Source: Clostridiales bacterium (GTDB taxonomy: Bacteria > Bacillota > Clostridia > Christensenellales > CAG-314). From it: 22,889 nucleotides of DNA. The DNA is taken from NCBI GenBank assembly GCA_004558105.1, contig SFEB01000021.1, forward strand, positions 1 to 22,889, read 5' to 3'. The translations under genes and the position numbers were made by a program. This document shows, piece by piece, positions 1 to 6,967 of the stretch. Every line of letters starts with the position of its first letter. Positions within the stretch are counted from its first letter, which is position 1. A model generated the notes under the pieces. That model worked only from the letters and a program-made list of their open reading frames with translations. It did not search any database and was not told where the DNA came from.

Positions 1-1506
1 GTACTCGACGTTGGCTTCGCAGAGAAGGACGTTCATGTGACCGGGCATACGACCTGCAACGGGGTGAACGGCGTATTTGACTTTCGTGCCGTTGGCAGTC
101 AGTTTATCGGCGAGTTTCTTGACGAGGTGCTGAGCCTGAGCGATAGCCATACCGTAACCGGGTACGATTATGACTTCTTTCGCCGATTTAAGTTGCGCGG
201 CGTAATTGGTTTTTACGTTGGCAGGTTTTTCCGCTTTCGCATCGCTTGCGGAGGCTTCCTTCTTTTCCGCAGGTTTTGCGGCAGGTGCGGCAGAAGTGCC
301 GAGCAGGATAGAACCGAGTTTGCGGTTCATGGCTTTGCACATAATCTGTGTGAGGAGCAAACCGCTTGCGCCGACGATACCGCCGACGGCGACCAGCAAC
401 AGGTCGTTGATAGCCAGACCTGCGATTGCGCCCGCAACGCCGCTAAGGCTGTTGAGAAGAGAAATCGTAATGGGCATATCCGCGCCGCCTACTCTTATTG
501 CAAATACGAAACCGAAGAAAGACGCAAACAACGCCACGAGGGCAATAAAGAAGCCGATAGTTGACTGTATTCCCATAGCGACGGTTACGCAATAGCCGAC
601 GATACCGAGAAGCGTCATAGCGAGGCAGAACATAGTCAAAAACTGATGTCCCCTGTAAACGATGGATTTTTGCGGCAAAACCTTGTGAAGTTTGCCGGCG
701 GCGACGAGGCTGCCCAGTAACGTAAGCATGCCGACGGCGAGAGCGACGGATGCGGTGATAGTTGAGAAAACGTCAAAACCGCTGCCCACGCCAGCCATTG
801 CAAAACCGCCGACGAGTGCGCTTGCCGCGCCTCCGAGACCGTTGAGTAACGCGACCATCTGAGGCATCTGAATCATCTTTACTTTAAGCGCGAGGAACAA
901 ACCTACGACGACGCCTAAAGCGAGACCGATATATATCGTCCAGCTTGCCGCGATAGAATTGTTGATAATGGTAAGAGCGATGGCGAGTAACATACAAACG
1001 GCGCTTATACGGTTGCCGATTTTGCTTATCGTAACTTTGCTCATCATTGCAATACCAACCAATACGCCGAGCGTTAACAGTATGGACAAGCCGAGGTAGA
1101 ACCACTCATCGTTTGTGCTTTTTGTCATCATTACCATAAGTGCAACGACGGCGACGGCGCAAACGGCTGTTACGAGGTAGAGCAAAGTTTGTTTAGGCGC
1201 TCTTTTTTTGGCGATCATACCGAGCATTTTGTCGGTTACGACGAAACCGCCAACGACGTTGACCATAGCGAGAGCGATGGCGACGGCGCCGAGAGTGGCG
1301 GAAAGAATAACGTGTTCTTTAAACAGCAGAGCGCAAGCGGTGAGAGCGCCGAGAACTGTTACGCCGGACAGGGCGTTCATACCCGACATCAAGGGCGTAT
1401 GAAGAAGCGGTGGAACTTTATTTATAAGGATATATCCGATAAAAGTTGCTGCCACGAAAACGCCCAGTAAAATCAATTGGTAATAGATTGTTTCTAATCC
1501 GAACAT
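1..1506 (-). CDS. pntB: NAD(P) transhydrogenase, alpha membrane segment fused to beta subunit (partial, C-terminus off window)
   Basis: Proton-translocating transhydrogenase of the cytoplasmic membrane, which couples hydride transfer between NADH and NADP+ to proton movement. The reading frame is open from ATG 1506 to the left edge (502 codons). Residues 1-100 match the PntA C-terminal membrane domain (LHTPLMSGMNALSG at 35-48, GGFVVTDKML at 86-95). Residues 106-128 form an extra hydrophobic helix. From about 135 the protein is PntB: membrane helices with GGADMP at 340-345, then an Ala/Lys-rich linker (about 404-432), then the NADP-binding domain III with GYGMAIAQAQ (450-459) and VAGRMPGHMN (483-492). 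Roughly the last 90 residues are expected off the window, judging from E. coli PntB. The ribosome site AAGGGG lies ten bases before the ATG. It follows the NAD-binding subunit gene on the same strand. Many organisms make these two membrane parts as separate polypeptides, so the fusion is the odd point. Confidence 0.93.
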   Translation of the reverse strand, partial: MFGLETIYYQLILLGVFVAATFIGYILINKVPPLLHTPLMSGMNALSGVTVLGALTACALLFKEHVILSATLGAVAIALAMVNVVGGFVVTDKMLGMIAKKRAPKQTLLYLVTAVCAVAVVALMVMMTKSTNDEWFYLGLSILLTLGVLVGIAMMSKVTISKIGNRISAVCMLLAIALTIINNSIAASWTIYIGLALGVVVGLFLALKVKMIQMPQMVALLNGLGGAASALVGGFAMAGVGSGFDVFSTITASVALAVGMLTLLGSLVAAGKLHKVLPQKSIVYRGHQFLTMFCLAMTLLGIVGYCVTVAMGIQSTIGFFIALVALFASFFGFVFAIRVGGADMPITISLLNSLSGVAGAIAGLAINDLLLVAVGGIVGASGLLLTQIMCKAMNRKLGSILLGTSAAPAAKPAEKKEASASDAKAEKPANVKTNYAAQLKSAKEVIIVPGYGMAIAQAQHLVKKLADKLTANGTKVKYAVHPVAGRMPGHMNVLLCEANVEY

Positions 1507-1546
1507 GGTGTTTTTTCCCCTTTTTAAAAAAGTTTCATTAACTTAA

Positions 1547-1580
1547 ATTTTCTCCCACTTGTGTGTAGGTGGGAGAAAAT
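1547..1580 (-). other. Intercistronic hairpin between the two transhydrogenase genes
   Basis: A perfect 12-bp inverted repeat (1547-1558 with 1569-1580) around a 10-nt loop. It lies between the stop of the alpha-subunit gene (1622) and the ATG of the fused membrane subunit (1506). On the transcribed strand the bases after the stem (AATTTAAGTT) are not a clean U-tract, so a partial terminator or an mRNA-stability or processing stem is more likely than a full terminator. Confidence 0.6.
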
Positions 1581-1621
1581 CAAAGTCAAATTACGTTATT
1601 ATTAATGCAAACGGGTTGAAA

Positions 1622-2782
1622 TTAAATACCCATAGCTTCTCTTGCGCCCTTGTGAACGATTTTGCCTTCGTAGGTAACCAGAATGCCCTGTACGATTTCG
1701 TCGTTCATATCCATAGCGATTTTGCCGTCTTTGGAGAGGAACTTGAGAAGGTTGTAAATGTTGTTTGCAAACAGCCAGGTAGAAGAAGTGGGAAGTTGAC
1801 CGGGGATGTTTTTGATACCTTCGATAACTACGCCGTGTTTAACTTCTCTCTTGCCTGCGGGTGTGATAGCGCAGTTGCCGCCTTGGTCGATAGAAATGTC
1901 GACGATGGCGGAACCCGGCTTCATGGATTTTACCATGTCTTCCGTCAGGAGGGTAGGAGCGAGTTGACCTTGGAGCAAAGCGGAGCAGAAGATGATATCT
2001 GCGTTTTTAACTGCTTCTGCGATATTGGCGCGTTCTTTAACCAGCCATTCTTCGGGGAGTTTCATAGCGTGTTTGCCGTCGGGAGCGACTGCGATTTCTT
2101 TAGGTACGCCGGTTTCGACGATTTTTGCGCCCAAAGAAGCGGCTTGTTCGTTAGCTTCGGGGCGGATATCCGCGGAGTAAACGACAGCGCCGATAGATTT
2201 AGCGGTAGCTACAGCGCGCAGACCTGCGACGCCGGTACCGATAACGAATACGTTGGAGGGTTTGATTACGCCGACTGCGGAGCCGATGAGGGGCATAAAC
2301 TTAGGAATATCGCTTGCGCCCATCAACATACCTTTGTAGCCTGCGCAGGTGCTCATCGAGGACAAAGCGTCCATGGATTGAGCGCGGCTGATACGGGGAA
2401 CACCGTCAAGAGTCAGACCGATAACGCCTTGGGCTGCCATTTTCTTAACCATTTCGTGGTTAACGGGTGCCGCGGGGTGGATAAAGGTGATGATGTATTG
2501 ACCTTTGTGCATCATATCGATTTCGTGCTTGCCCTTTTGTTCGTTAAAGAGAGGTTCTTTAACCTTCAGGATAACGTCCGACTTGGCAAAAATTTCTTCG
2601 CAATCCGCAACCATGGTCGCGCCTGCCGCAGCGTAATCCGCGTCAGGGAAGAAAGAACCTACGCCTGCGCCGTTTTCAACGAGAACGACGTTGCCGTCTG
2701 CTACCATCTTTTTGACGGTTTCGGGAGTTGCCGATACACGAGCTTCGTCGTGCATAATTTCTTTAGGGATACCAATAATCAT
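1622..2782 (-). CDS. pntA: NAD(P) transhydrogenase subunit alpha part 1 (NAD-binding domain I)
   Basis: Soluble NAD(H)-binding component (domain I) of the proton-translocating transhydrogenase, expected on the cytoplasmic face of the membrane and docked to the membrane subunit encoded next. At 386 aa it has only the alanine dehydrogenase/PNT N-terminal and NAD-binding domains, with no membrane helices, as in the split PntAA type of Rhodospirillum and Thermus. Visible motifs are the start MIIGIPKE, RISRAQSMDALSSM at 130-143 (the conserved RQD-loop region) and the Rossmann turn IGTGVAG at 181-187. TAGGAGG sits about ten bases before ATG 2782 and fixes the start. A small hairpin (2803-2818) lies just upstream of the ribosome site. 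Alanine dehydrogenase is the main look-alike, but the neighbouring membrane gene settles the call. No convincing promoter was found in the 114-bp gap to the upstream regulator, so co-transcription with it is likely. Confidence 0.93.
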   Translation of the reverse strand: MIIGIPKEIMHDEARVSATPETVKKMVADGNVVLVENGAGVGSFFPDADYAAAGATMVADCEEIFAKSDVILKVKEPLFNEQKGKHEIDMMHKGQYIITFIHPAAPVNHEMVKKMAAQGVIGLTLDGVPRISRAQSMDALSSMSTCAGYKGMLMGASDIPKFMPLIGSAVGVIKPSNVFVIGTGVAGLRAVATAKSIGAVVYSADIRPEANEQAASLGAKIVETGVPKEIAVAPDGKHAMKLPEEWLVKERANIAEAVKNADIIFCSALLQGQLAPTLLTEDMVKSMKPGSAIVDISIDQGGNCAITPAGKREVKHGVVIEGIKNIPGQLPTSSTWLFANNIYNLLKFLSKDGKIAMDMNDEIVQGILVTYEGKIVHKGAREAMGI

Positions 2783-2896
2783 AAGTAGTTTTCCTCCTAA
2801 TGTATGGCGTTTCAGCCATTTTTGTTTTATTTTATTTATCTTTACGCGTTAAGCGAAAGAGTTTTAACTTTTAACGAATTTTGTTTTATTTCTATT

Positions 2897-3361
2897 TCAA
2901 TTGTCCGTCGGGGTTAAAAAGTCATGTTTGTTTTTAGGTGTGCTCAGGACGATGTTCGTCATAGTCTTGGATACGCCGGGTATACTCTTGATGGCGTTAA
3001 GGTTACATTCGAGTTTGTCGATGTTGTCCGTGATGATTTTAAGATAAAAATCAAATTCGCCTGCGAGGTAAAAGCATTCGATTATATCGGGGTTGGCGAG
3101 AACCGCCTTGATAAAACCGTCGTTGTACTTGGGGTGTTCTATCGCGACGCTCATAAGAGCGGTGACGCCCTTGCCCAACTTTGCCGATGAAAGAATAGCC
3201 GTGTATCCGAGGATAGTGCCGTTTGCCTCCAGTTTTTTAATACGGTCGGACGCCGTTGACGGAGACAACTTTACTTTTTCGGCAATCTCCGAAGTATTGA
3301 CGCGTGCATTGTTGACGAGTAACTGTAAAATTTTTTGGTCTGTATTATCCAAAATACGCAT
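2897..3361 (-). CDS. Lrp/AsnC-family transcriptional regulator
   Basis: One-component DNA-binding regulator of the feast/famine family, probably sensing an amino acid or related small metabolite. The 154 residues show an N-terminal winged helix-turn-helix (about 5-55, recognition part near SEIAEKVKLSPSTASDRIKKLE) and a C-terminal RAM/Lrp ligand domain with the effector-site signature AGEFDFYL (100-107). It lies 114 bp upstream of the transhydrogenase genes on the same strand, so it may be co-transcribed with them and control them. This is inference from position. Start choice is uncertain: AAGGAG directly abuts ATG 3361 with no spacer, whereas the in-frame TTG three codons in (3352-3350) has a nine-base spacing and still leaves the whole domain. 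The real start may therefore be TTG 3352. A good minus-strand promoter lies at 3383-3411. Confidence 0.92.
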   Translation of the reverse strand: MRILDNTDQKILQLLVNNARVNTSEIAEKVKLSPSTASDRIKKLEANGTILGYTAILSSAKLGKGVTALMSVAIEHPKYNDGFIKAVLANPDIIECFYLAGEFDFYLKIITDNIDKLECNLNAIKSIPGVSKTMTNIVLSTPKNKHDFLTPTDN

Positions 3362-3382
3362 CTCCTTATTTCAAACAAACTG

Positions 3383-3411
3383 ATTGTAGCAAAAATTTTC
3401 GGCGTTGTAAA
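3383..3411 (-). promoter_or_regulatory. Promoter of the Lrp-type regulator (probably of the pnt operon too)
   Basis: Read on the minus strand: TTTACA, 17-bp spacer, TACAAT, ending about 20 bases before the ribosome binding site of the regulator. Vegetative sigma-A type. Confidence 0.75.
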
Positions 3412-3585
3412 CTATTTTGCAACAAAAAAACAAATAATTTTCGGCGAATTTTTTTATCGGTCAAATATTTTTTTGCAAAACCGTATTTTTGCCAAAAAAT
3501 CGGCGAAATTTCTTCGTTTTTTCGGTCGTGCGGAGATTACGGAACAAAATAACGGGCGCAATACGCTATTGTTGCTGAAAAAAAC

Positions 3586-3614
3586 TTTACTTTTCGTCCG
3601 GTTTGTTTTATAAT
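3586..3614 (+). promoter_or_regulatory. Promoter of the M18 aminopeptidase gene
   Basis: TTTACT, 17-bp spacer, perfect TATAAT. It lies 30 bases before ATG 3645. The 170 bp between this and the divergent regulator promoter is very AT-rich. Confidence 0.8.
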
Positions 3615-3644
3615 GTACGAAAAAAGATAAAGAGGTAAGATGCT

Positions 3645-4940
3645 ATGTTGAAAGACGTTGCGGAATTTATGGAATTTTTGCAGACGGGACTGACTCCCTA
3701 TCACGTGGTAAAAAACGTTTGCAGTATGCTGACCAGAGAAGGCTTTATTGCTTTGAGCGAAGGCGATTCGTGGGAATTGGAGCCCAACACGGGTTATTAC
3801 GTTACCCGTAACGGCAGCAGTATCGTTGCGTTTAAAACGGGCGAGTTGAACGTCAGGCGCGGATTTAATATCGTTGCTTCTCACACCGACAGCCCGTGTC
3901 TTAAAATCAAGAACAACGCTTTGACCGCAACGGCGGCGTATCAGCGTCTTAACGTAGAGACGTACGGCGGAGCATTGTATTACACGATGCTGGACAGACC
4001 TTTGCGCATAGCCGGAAGAGTCATCGAACGCGACGGAGACAGACTTAGAGCGGTCAACGTTCAGAGCGACTTTCTGGTGACTATCCCCAGCGTCGCTATT
4101 CATCAGAACCGTGAGGCAAACGACGGATTGAAACTTAATCCGCAGGTAGACTTGTTGCCGCTTATCGGCATGGGCGACGGAGAAGACGTGGTCGGGACAA
4201 TAACGCATGAAAAAGACGTGGTGGACTACGATTTGTTCGTCGTTCCCGACACCGAGCCGTACACTTACGGCGCGAAAGACGAATTTCTGGCGGCGCCGAG
4301 GCTGGACGACCTAACGGGAGTGTTCGGCGGAATGAAAGCGTTGATTAAGAGCAATTGTTCGACTATATCGGTCTGTGCATGTTTCGACAACGAAGAGGTC
4401 GGCAGCGGAACCAAGCAAGGCGCCGGAAGCACTTTATTGAAGGACGTTTTAAACGGCATAATCTGCGCCGTTGCGGAACCGGACGACGCGGTGGAAGAAC
4501 TTTCGCGTAACGCAGTGGCAAACAGTTTTCTCGTCAGTATGGACAACGCCCACGCTTTGCACCCCAACCATCCCGAAAAATGCGATCCGACCAACCGTTG
4601 CCTGATAAATAAAGGTATCGTTATCAAACATCACGCCAATCAGGCGTACCTCACCGACGGTATGTCTTCGGCGGTACTGAAAAATATACTCGCCAAAGCA
4701 AACGTTCCTTACCAGGACTTTTTCAACCGTTCCGACGCGAGAAGCGGAAGCACTTTGGGGACGATAAGCAACCGACAGGTAAGCCTGCATACCGTGGATA
4801 TCGGTCTGGCTCAACTCGCAATGCACTCCTTCTGCGAAACGATGGGCACCGACGACCTGGCTGTGTTGGTGGACGGATTGAAAGCGTTCTATCAGACCGA
4901 CTTAAGGTTCTTTGGCGATGAAGTCGTTTTTGAGGGCTAA
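3645..4940 (+). CDS. apeB: M18-family metalloaminopeptidase
   Basis: Zinc-dependent aminopeptidase of family M18 (aspartyl aminopeptidase / yeast aminopeptidase I type), a cytoplasmic enzyme that trims N-terminal residues, often acidic ones, from peptides. The 431 residues match the usual family length. Expected dinuclear metal and catalytic residues are visible: H80 and D82 in SHTDSPCLK, D221/D222 in RLDDLTG, E250/E251 in FDNEEVGSGTKQGAGS, D300 in SMDNAHA, and H394 in LAMHSFCE. There is no signal peptide. The ribosome site AGAGGT is eight bases before ATG 3645, and a consensus promoter lies immediately upstream, so it is probably transcribed alone. It is divergent from the Lrp-type regulator, which could in principle control both sides. 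Substrate preference cannot be read from the sequence. Confidence 0.92.
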   Translation: MLKDVAEFMEFLQTGLTPYHVVKNVCSMLTREGFIALSEGDSWELEPNTGYYVTRNGSSIVAFKTGELNVRRGFNIVASHTDSPCLKIKNNALTATAAYQRLNVETYGGALYYTMLDRPLRIAGRVIERDGDRLRAVNVQSDFLVTIPSVAIHQNREANDGLKLNPQVDLLPLIGMGDGEDVVGTITHEKDVVDYDLFVVPDTEPYTYGAKDEFLAAPRLDDLTGVFGGMKALIKSNCSTISVCACFDNEEVGSGTKQGAGSTLLKDVLNGIICAVAEPDDAVEELSRNAVANSFLVSMDNAHALHPNHPEKCDPTNRCLINKGIVIKHHANQAYLTDGMSSAVLKNILAKANVPYQDFFNRSDARSGSTLGTISNRQVSLHTVDIGLAQLAMHSFCETMGTDDLAVLVDGLKAFYQTDLRFFGDEVVFEG

Positions 4941-4966
4941 TGTGAACAAAACCCTTTAAATTACAG

Positions 4967-4993
4967 GCAAATGTGAAATTTTAACATTTTTGC
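4967..4993 (+). terminator. Weak AT-rich hairpin after the aminopeptidase gene
   Basis: AAATGT (4969-4974) pairs with ACATTT (4984-4989) around a 9-nt loop, followed by TTGC that can pair with GC 4967-4968. It is AT-rich and its T-run is short, so it is a marginal terminator. Confidence 0.3.
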
Positions 4994-5013
4994 AACAAAT
5001 ATTTCGACAGATA

Positions 5014-5042
5014 TTGACAAATACCCGATAATATGCTAAAAT
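5014..5042 (+). promoter_or_regulatory. Promoter of the HU gene
   Basis: Perfect TTGACA, 17-bp spacer, TAAAAT, with the start codon 31 bases downstream. This is among the strongest promoters in the window, as expected for an abundant nucleoid protein. Confidence 0.85.
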
Positions 5043-5073
5043 CACAAAGTAACTTAAACAAGGAGGGTTCTTT

Positions 5074-5349
5074 ATGAACAAAGGTGAATTTGTAAAAACT
5101 ATTGCTCAGAAAATGGGTGAAACAGACAAGAAGGCAGACGCTTTCTACAAGGCATTCATTGACACTGTGGCTGAAGCTTTGAAAGACGGCGAAAAGATCA
5201 ATCTCGTAGGTTTCGGTAGTTTCGAACTCAAAGATAAGCCTGCAAGAGAAGGCATCAATCCTCGCACCGGCGAAAAAGTGAGCATTCCCGCCACAAAGAC
5301 TCCCGTTTTCAAAATGGGTAAAGCATTTAAAGACGGTTTCAATAAATAG
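5074..5349 (+). CDS. hup: DNA-binding protein HU
   Basis: Histone-like nucleoid protein that bends and compacts DNA as a dimer. At 91 aa it has the standard HU length, and it carries the family signature at about 46-65 (VGFGSFELKDKPAREG, then INPRTGEKVSIPA in the DNA-embracing arm). There are no insertions or tails. AAGGAGG at 5060-5066 precedes ATG 5074 with normal spacing. The gene has its own consensus promoter and a terminator at 5393-5418, so it forms a single-gene unit. IHF is excluded as an alternative by overall similarity to clostridial HU. Nothing unusual is seen. Confidence 0.97.
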   Translation: MNKGEFVKTIAQKMGETDKKADAFYKAFIDTVAEALKDGEKINLVGFGSFELKDKPAREGINPRTGEKVSIPATKTPVFKMGKAFKDGFNK

Positions 5350-5392
5350 TCTTTGATTGTCTTGACGACTTAATATTTAATATTAGCAAATT

Positions 5393-5418
5393 AACCGTGC
5401 TTTCAGTGCGGTTTTTTT
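5393..5418 (+). terminator. Rho-independent terminator of hup
   Basis: AACCGTGC (5393-5400) pairs with GTGCGGTT (5406-5413), with two G-U pairs, around a short loop and followed by a T-run to 5418. It lies 43 bases after the HU stop codon. Confidence 0.75.
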
Positions 5419-5470
5419 GTTGTCTAAAAAAGGCTTTTGACGTCAATAATCTACCCGGAGGTAATTTAAA

Positions 5471-6763
5471 ATGAGTTTTAACAAAAAAATTATCGGAGTC
5501 GACGAAGCTTTGGGGCTTGTAAAAAGCGGAATGCATATTGTCAGCGGTCTTGGGGCAGCGGAGGGGGCTCTTTTTCTCGGCAGTTTACACAAGCTGGCAG
5601 GCAAAGTGACCGACGTGTCGGTTACTACGTGTTTACCTATGCGGCAGTTTGAATATATGACCGACGAAAAGTGCGTAGGCACGTTCAATCAGGACGGCTG
5701 GTTTTTTAATTCTACACTGAGAAAATCCTTTTCTCTCGGCAACGTTTCCCATGTTCCTCAGCAACTGTCTACCGCGGCGTTCAAAAGAATATGGCACAAA
5801 AAACCGAATATCTATATCGGCAATTGTTCTTTGCCCGACAAACACGGCTTTGTCTCTCTCGGCGTGTCCGACACTTACGAAAAATACGTTATCGAAAACA
5901 GCGATATCGTTATACTCGAAGCAAATCCCGCGGTTCCTCGCACGGACGTTAACTACTTTATTAGCGGAGAATACGACCTTCCTGAAATCCCAGACGGAGA
6001 GTGCAACGAAAAGGATATAGCCATAGGAAATAAAATAGCGGAGTATATTGAAGACGGAGACTGTATTCAGCTGGGCATAGGCGGTATACCCAACGCCGTC
6101 GGTAAAGCGTTGTACTCTAAAAAACATCTGGGAGTGCATACCGAACTGTTCACTACCGAAATGATGAATCTTACCAGGGCGGGAGTCATAGACAACAGTC
6201 TGAAAAACGTCAATAAAGGTAAATCCGTTACGACGATGATACTCGGTACGAGAGAATTGTACGATTTTGTCGACGATAACGTGGGGGTAGAAGTGAGAGA
6301 CGGCAGATATACCAACGACAGTTACGTTATCGGCAGTAACGACAATATGGTGAGTATCAACACGACTCTGGAAGTTGACCTTACCGGACAATGTTGCAGT
6401 GAAAGTCTGGGGAGTAAACAGTTTTCGGGGAGCGGCGGTCAGGCGGACACGGCTATCGGCGCGCAAAAAAGTAAAAACGGAAGGTCCTTCATTGCCCTGT
6501 ACTCTACCGCCAACGTAAAAACCGACGGTGAAAAAAGAGAAGAGGTATCAAAAATAGTTGCTCAACTTAAACCCGGCGCGGCGGTAACGTTAAGCAGAAA
6601 CGACGTCCAGTACGTGGTGACAGAATACGGCGTCGCTGATTTGCGCGGATGCAATATCAGGGAGAGAGTGGACAGATTGGTGAATATAGCTCACCCTAAA
6701 TTCAGAGAAGAGTTGCTCCGTCAGGCTTACGAATTGGGAATAGTGGCAAAAAAAACTCGTTGA
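5471..6763 (+). CDS. Acetyl-CoA hydrolase/transferase family CoA-transferase
   Basis: Cytoplasmic CoA-transferase that moves CoA between an acyl-CoA and a carboxylic acid through a glutamyl-CoA enzyme intermediate. Members include butyryl-CoA:acetate and 4-hydroxybutyrate CoA-transferases of fermenting clostridia. The 430 residues match that family's usual length. Visible features are the glycine-rich IQLGIGGIPNAVG (199-211), the likely catalytic Glu E225 in GVHTELFT, the oxyanion/CoA loop FSGSGGQADTAIGA (318-331) and YGVADLRG (386-393). CGGAGGT at 5456-5462 precedes ATG 5471. It follows the hup terminator, and no convincing promoter of its own was found in the 50 bp between them. The exact substrate (butyryl-CoA, 4-hydroxybutyryl-CoA, propionyl-CoA or other) cannot be decided here, and no pathway partners lie nearby. 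A role in acid-forming fermentation is inference. Confidence 0.9.
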   Translation: MSFNKKIIGVDEALGLVKSGMHIVSGLGAAEGALFLGSLHKLAGKVTDVSVTTCLPMRQFEYMTDEKCVGTFNQDGWFFNSTLRKSFSLGNVSHVPQQLSTAAFKRIWHKKPNIYIGNCSLPDKHGFVSLGVSDTYEKYVIENSDIVILEANPAVPRTDVNYFISGEYDLPEIPDGECNEKDIAIGNKIAEYIEDGDCIQLGIGGIPNAVGKALYSKKHLGVHTELFTTEMMNLTRAGVIDNSLKNVNKGKSVTTMILGTRELYDFVDDNVGVEVRDGRYTNDSYVIGSNDNMVSINTTLEVDLTGQCCSESLGSKQFSGSGGQADTAIGAQKSKNGRSFIALYSTANVKTDGEKREEVSKIVAQLKPGAAVTLSRNDVQYVVTEYGVADLRGCNIRERVDRLVNIAHPKFREELLRQAYELGIVAKKTR

Positions 6764-6885
6764 CGCCGACTACAGGATAAAAACCAGTGTAACGCCGTTT
6801 TAATTGCATAAAAACAGTTTTTTTAATTCTTTTTTTATACAACGTAAATAAAATGTAGATTAATGAACAAAGTTTGCGGTTGTTA

Positions 6886-6914
6886 TTGTCAAACGTAACG
6901 AATTGTGTTAGAAT
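6886..6914 (+). promoter_or_regulatory. Promoter of the acyltransferase gene
   Basis: TTGTCA, 17-bp spacer, TAGAAT. The predicted transcription start (about 6921) lies downstream of a GTG at 6905 that would lengthen the gene, which supports translation starting at ATG 6968. The preceding stretch from 6764 has two T-runs but no clear terminator. Confidence 0.75.
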
Positions 6915-6967
6915 GTTTCAGAATATTACAAATCACTGTAAAATGTAAACTTGGAGCAGAAATACAA

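Noticed and set aside
1203..1209. Run of seven A (coding strand) near the PntA/PntB junction as a programmed frameshift or sequencing error
   Set aside because: The single frame on both sides reads through sensible protein, and a one-base change in either direction leads quickly to a stop. It is still worth confirming in reads.
1559..2788. Long open frame (409 codons) on the plus strand opposite pntA
   Set aside because: It is an antisense shadow of a highly conserved gene, its translation is Cys/Phe/Asp-rich with no family resemblance, and the real gene has a ribosome site and motifs.
2783..2896. Possible minus-strand promoter for pntA (TTAAAA, 17-bp spacer, TAAAGA)
   Set aside because: Both boxes match the consensus poorly in an AT-rich gap. 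Co-transcription from the regulator promoter is simpler.
3415..4998. Shared 12-mer TTTTGCAACAAA upstream of the Lrp-type (3415-3426) and hup (4987-4998) promoters
   Set aside because: Only two copies in AT-rich sequence; not enough to call a regulatory motif.
5353..5392. TTGATT, 17-bp spacer, TTTAAT, and the palindrome TAATATTTAATATTA (5371-5385), as a promoter/operator for the CoA-transferase
   Set aside because: Any transcript would run straight into the hup terminator at 5393-5418. The AT-rich match is likely chance.
6905..6967. N-terminal extension of the acyltransferase starting at GTG 6905
   Set aside because: A good -10 box (6909-6914) lies inside it, so the transcript probably starts after this codon. 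ATG 6968 has a GGAG upstream.
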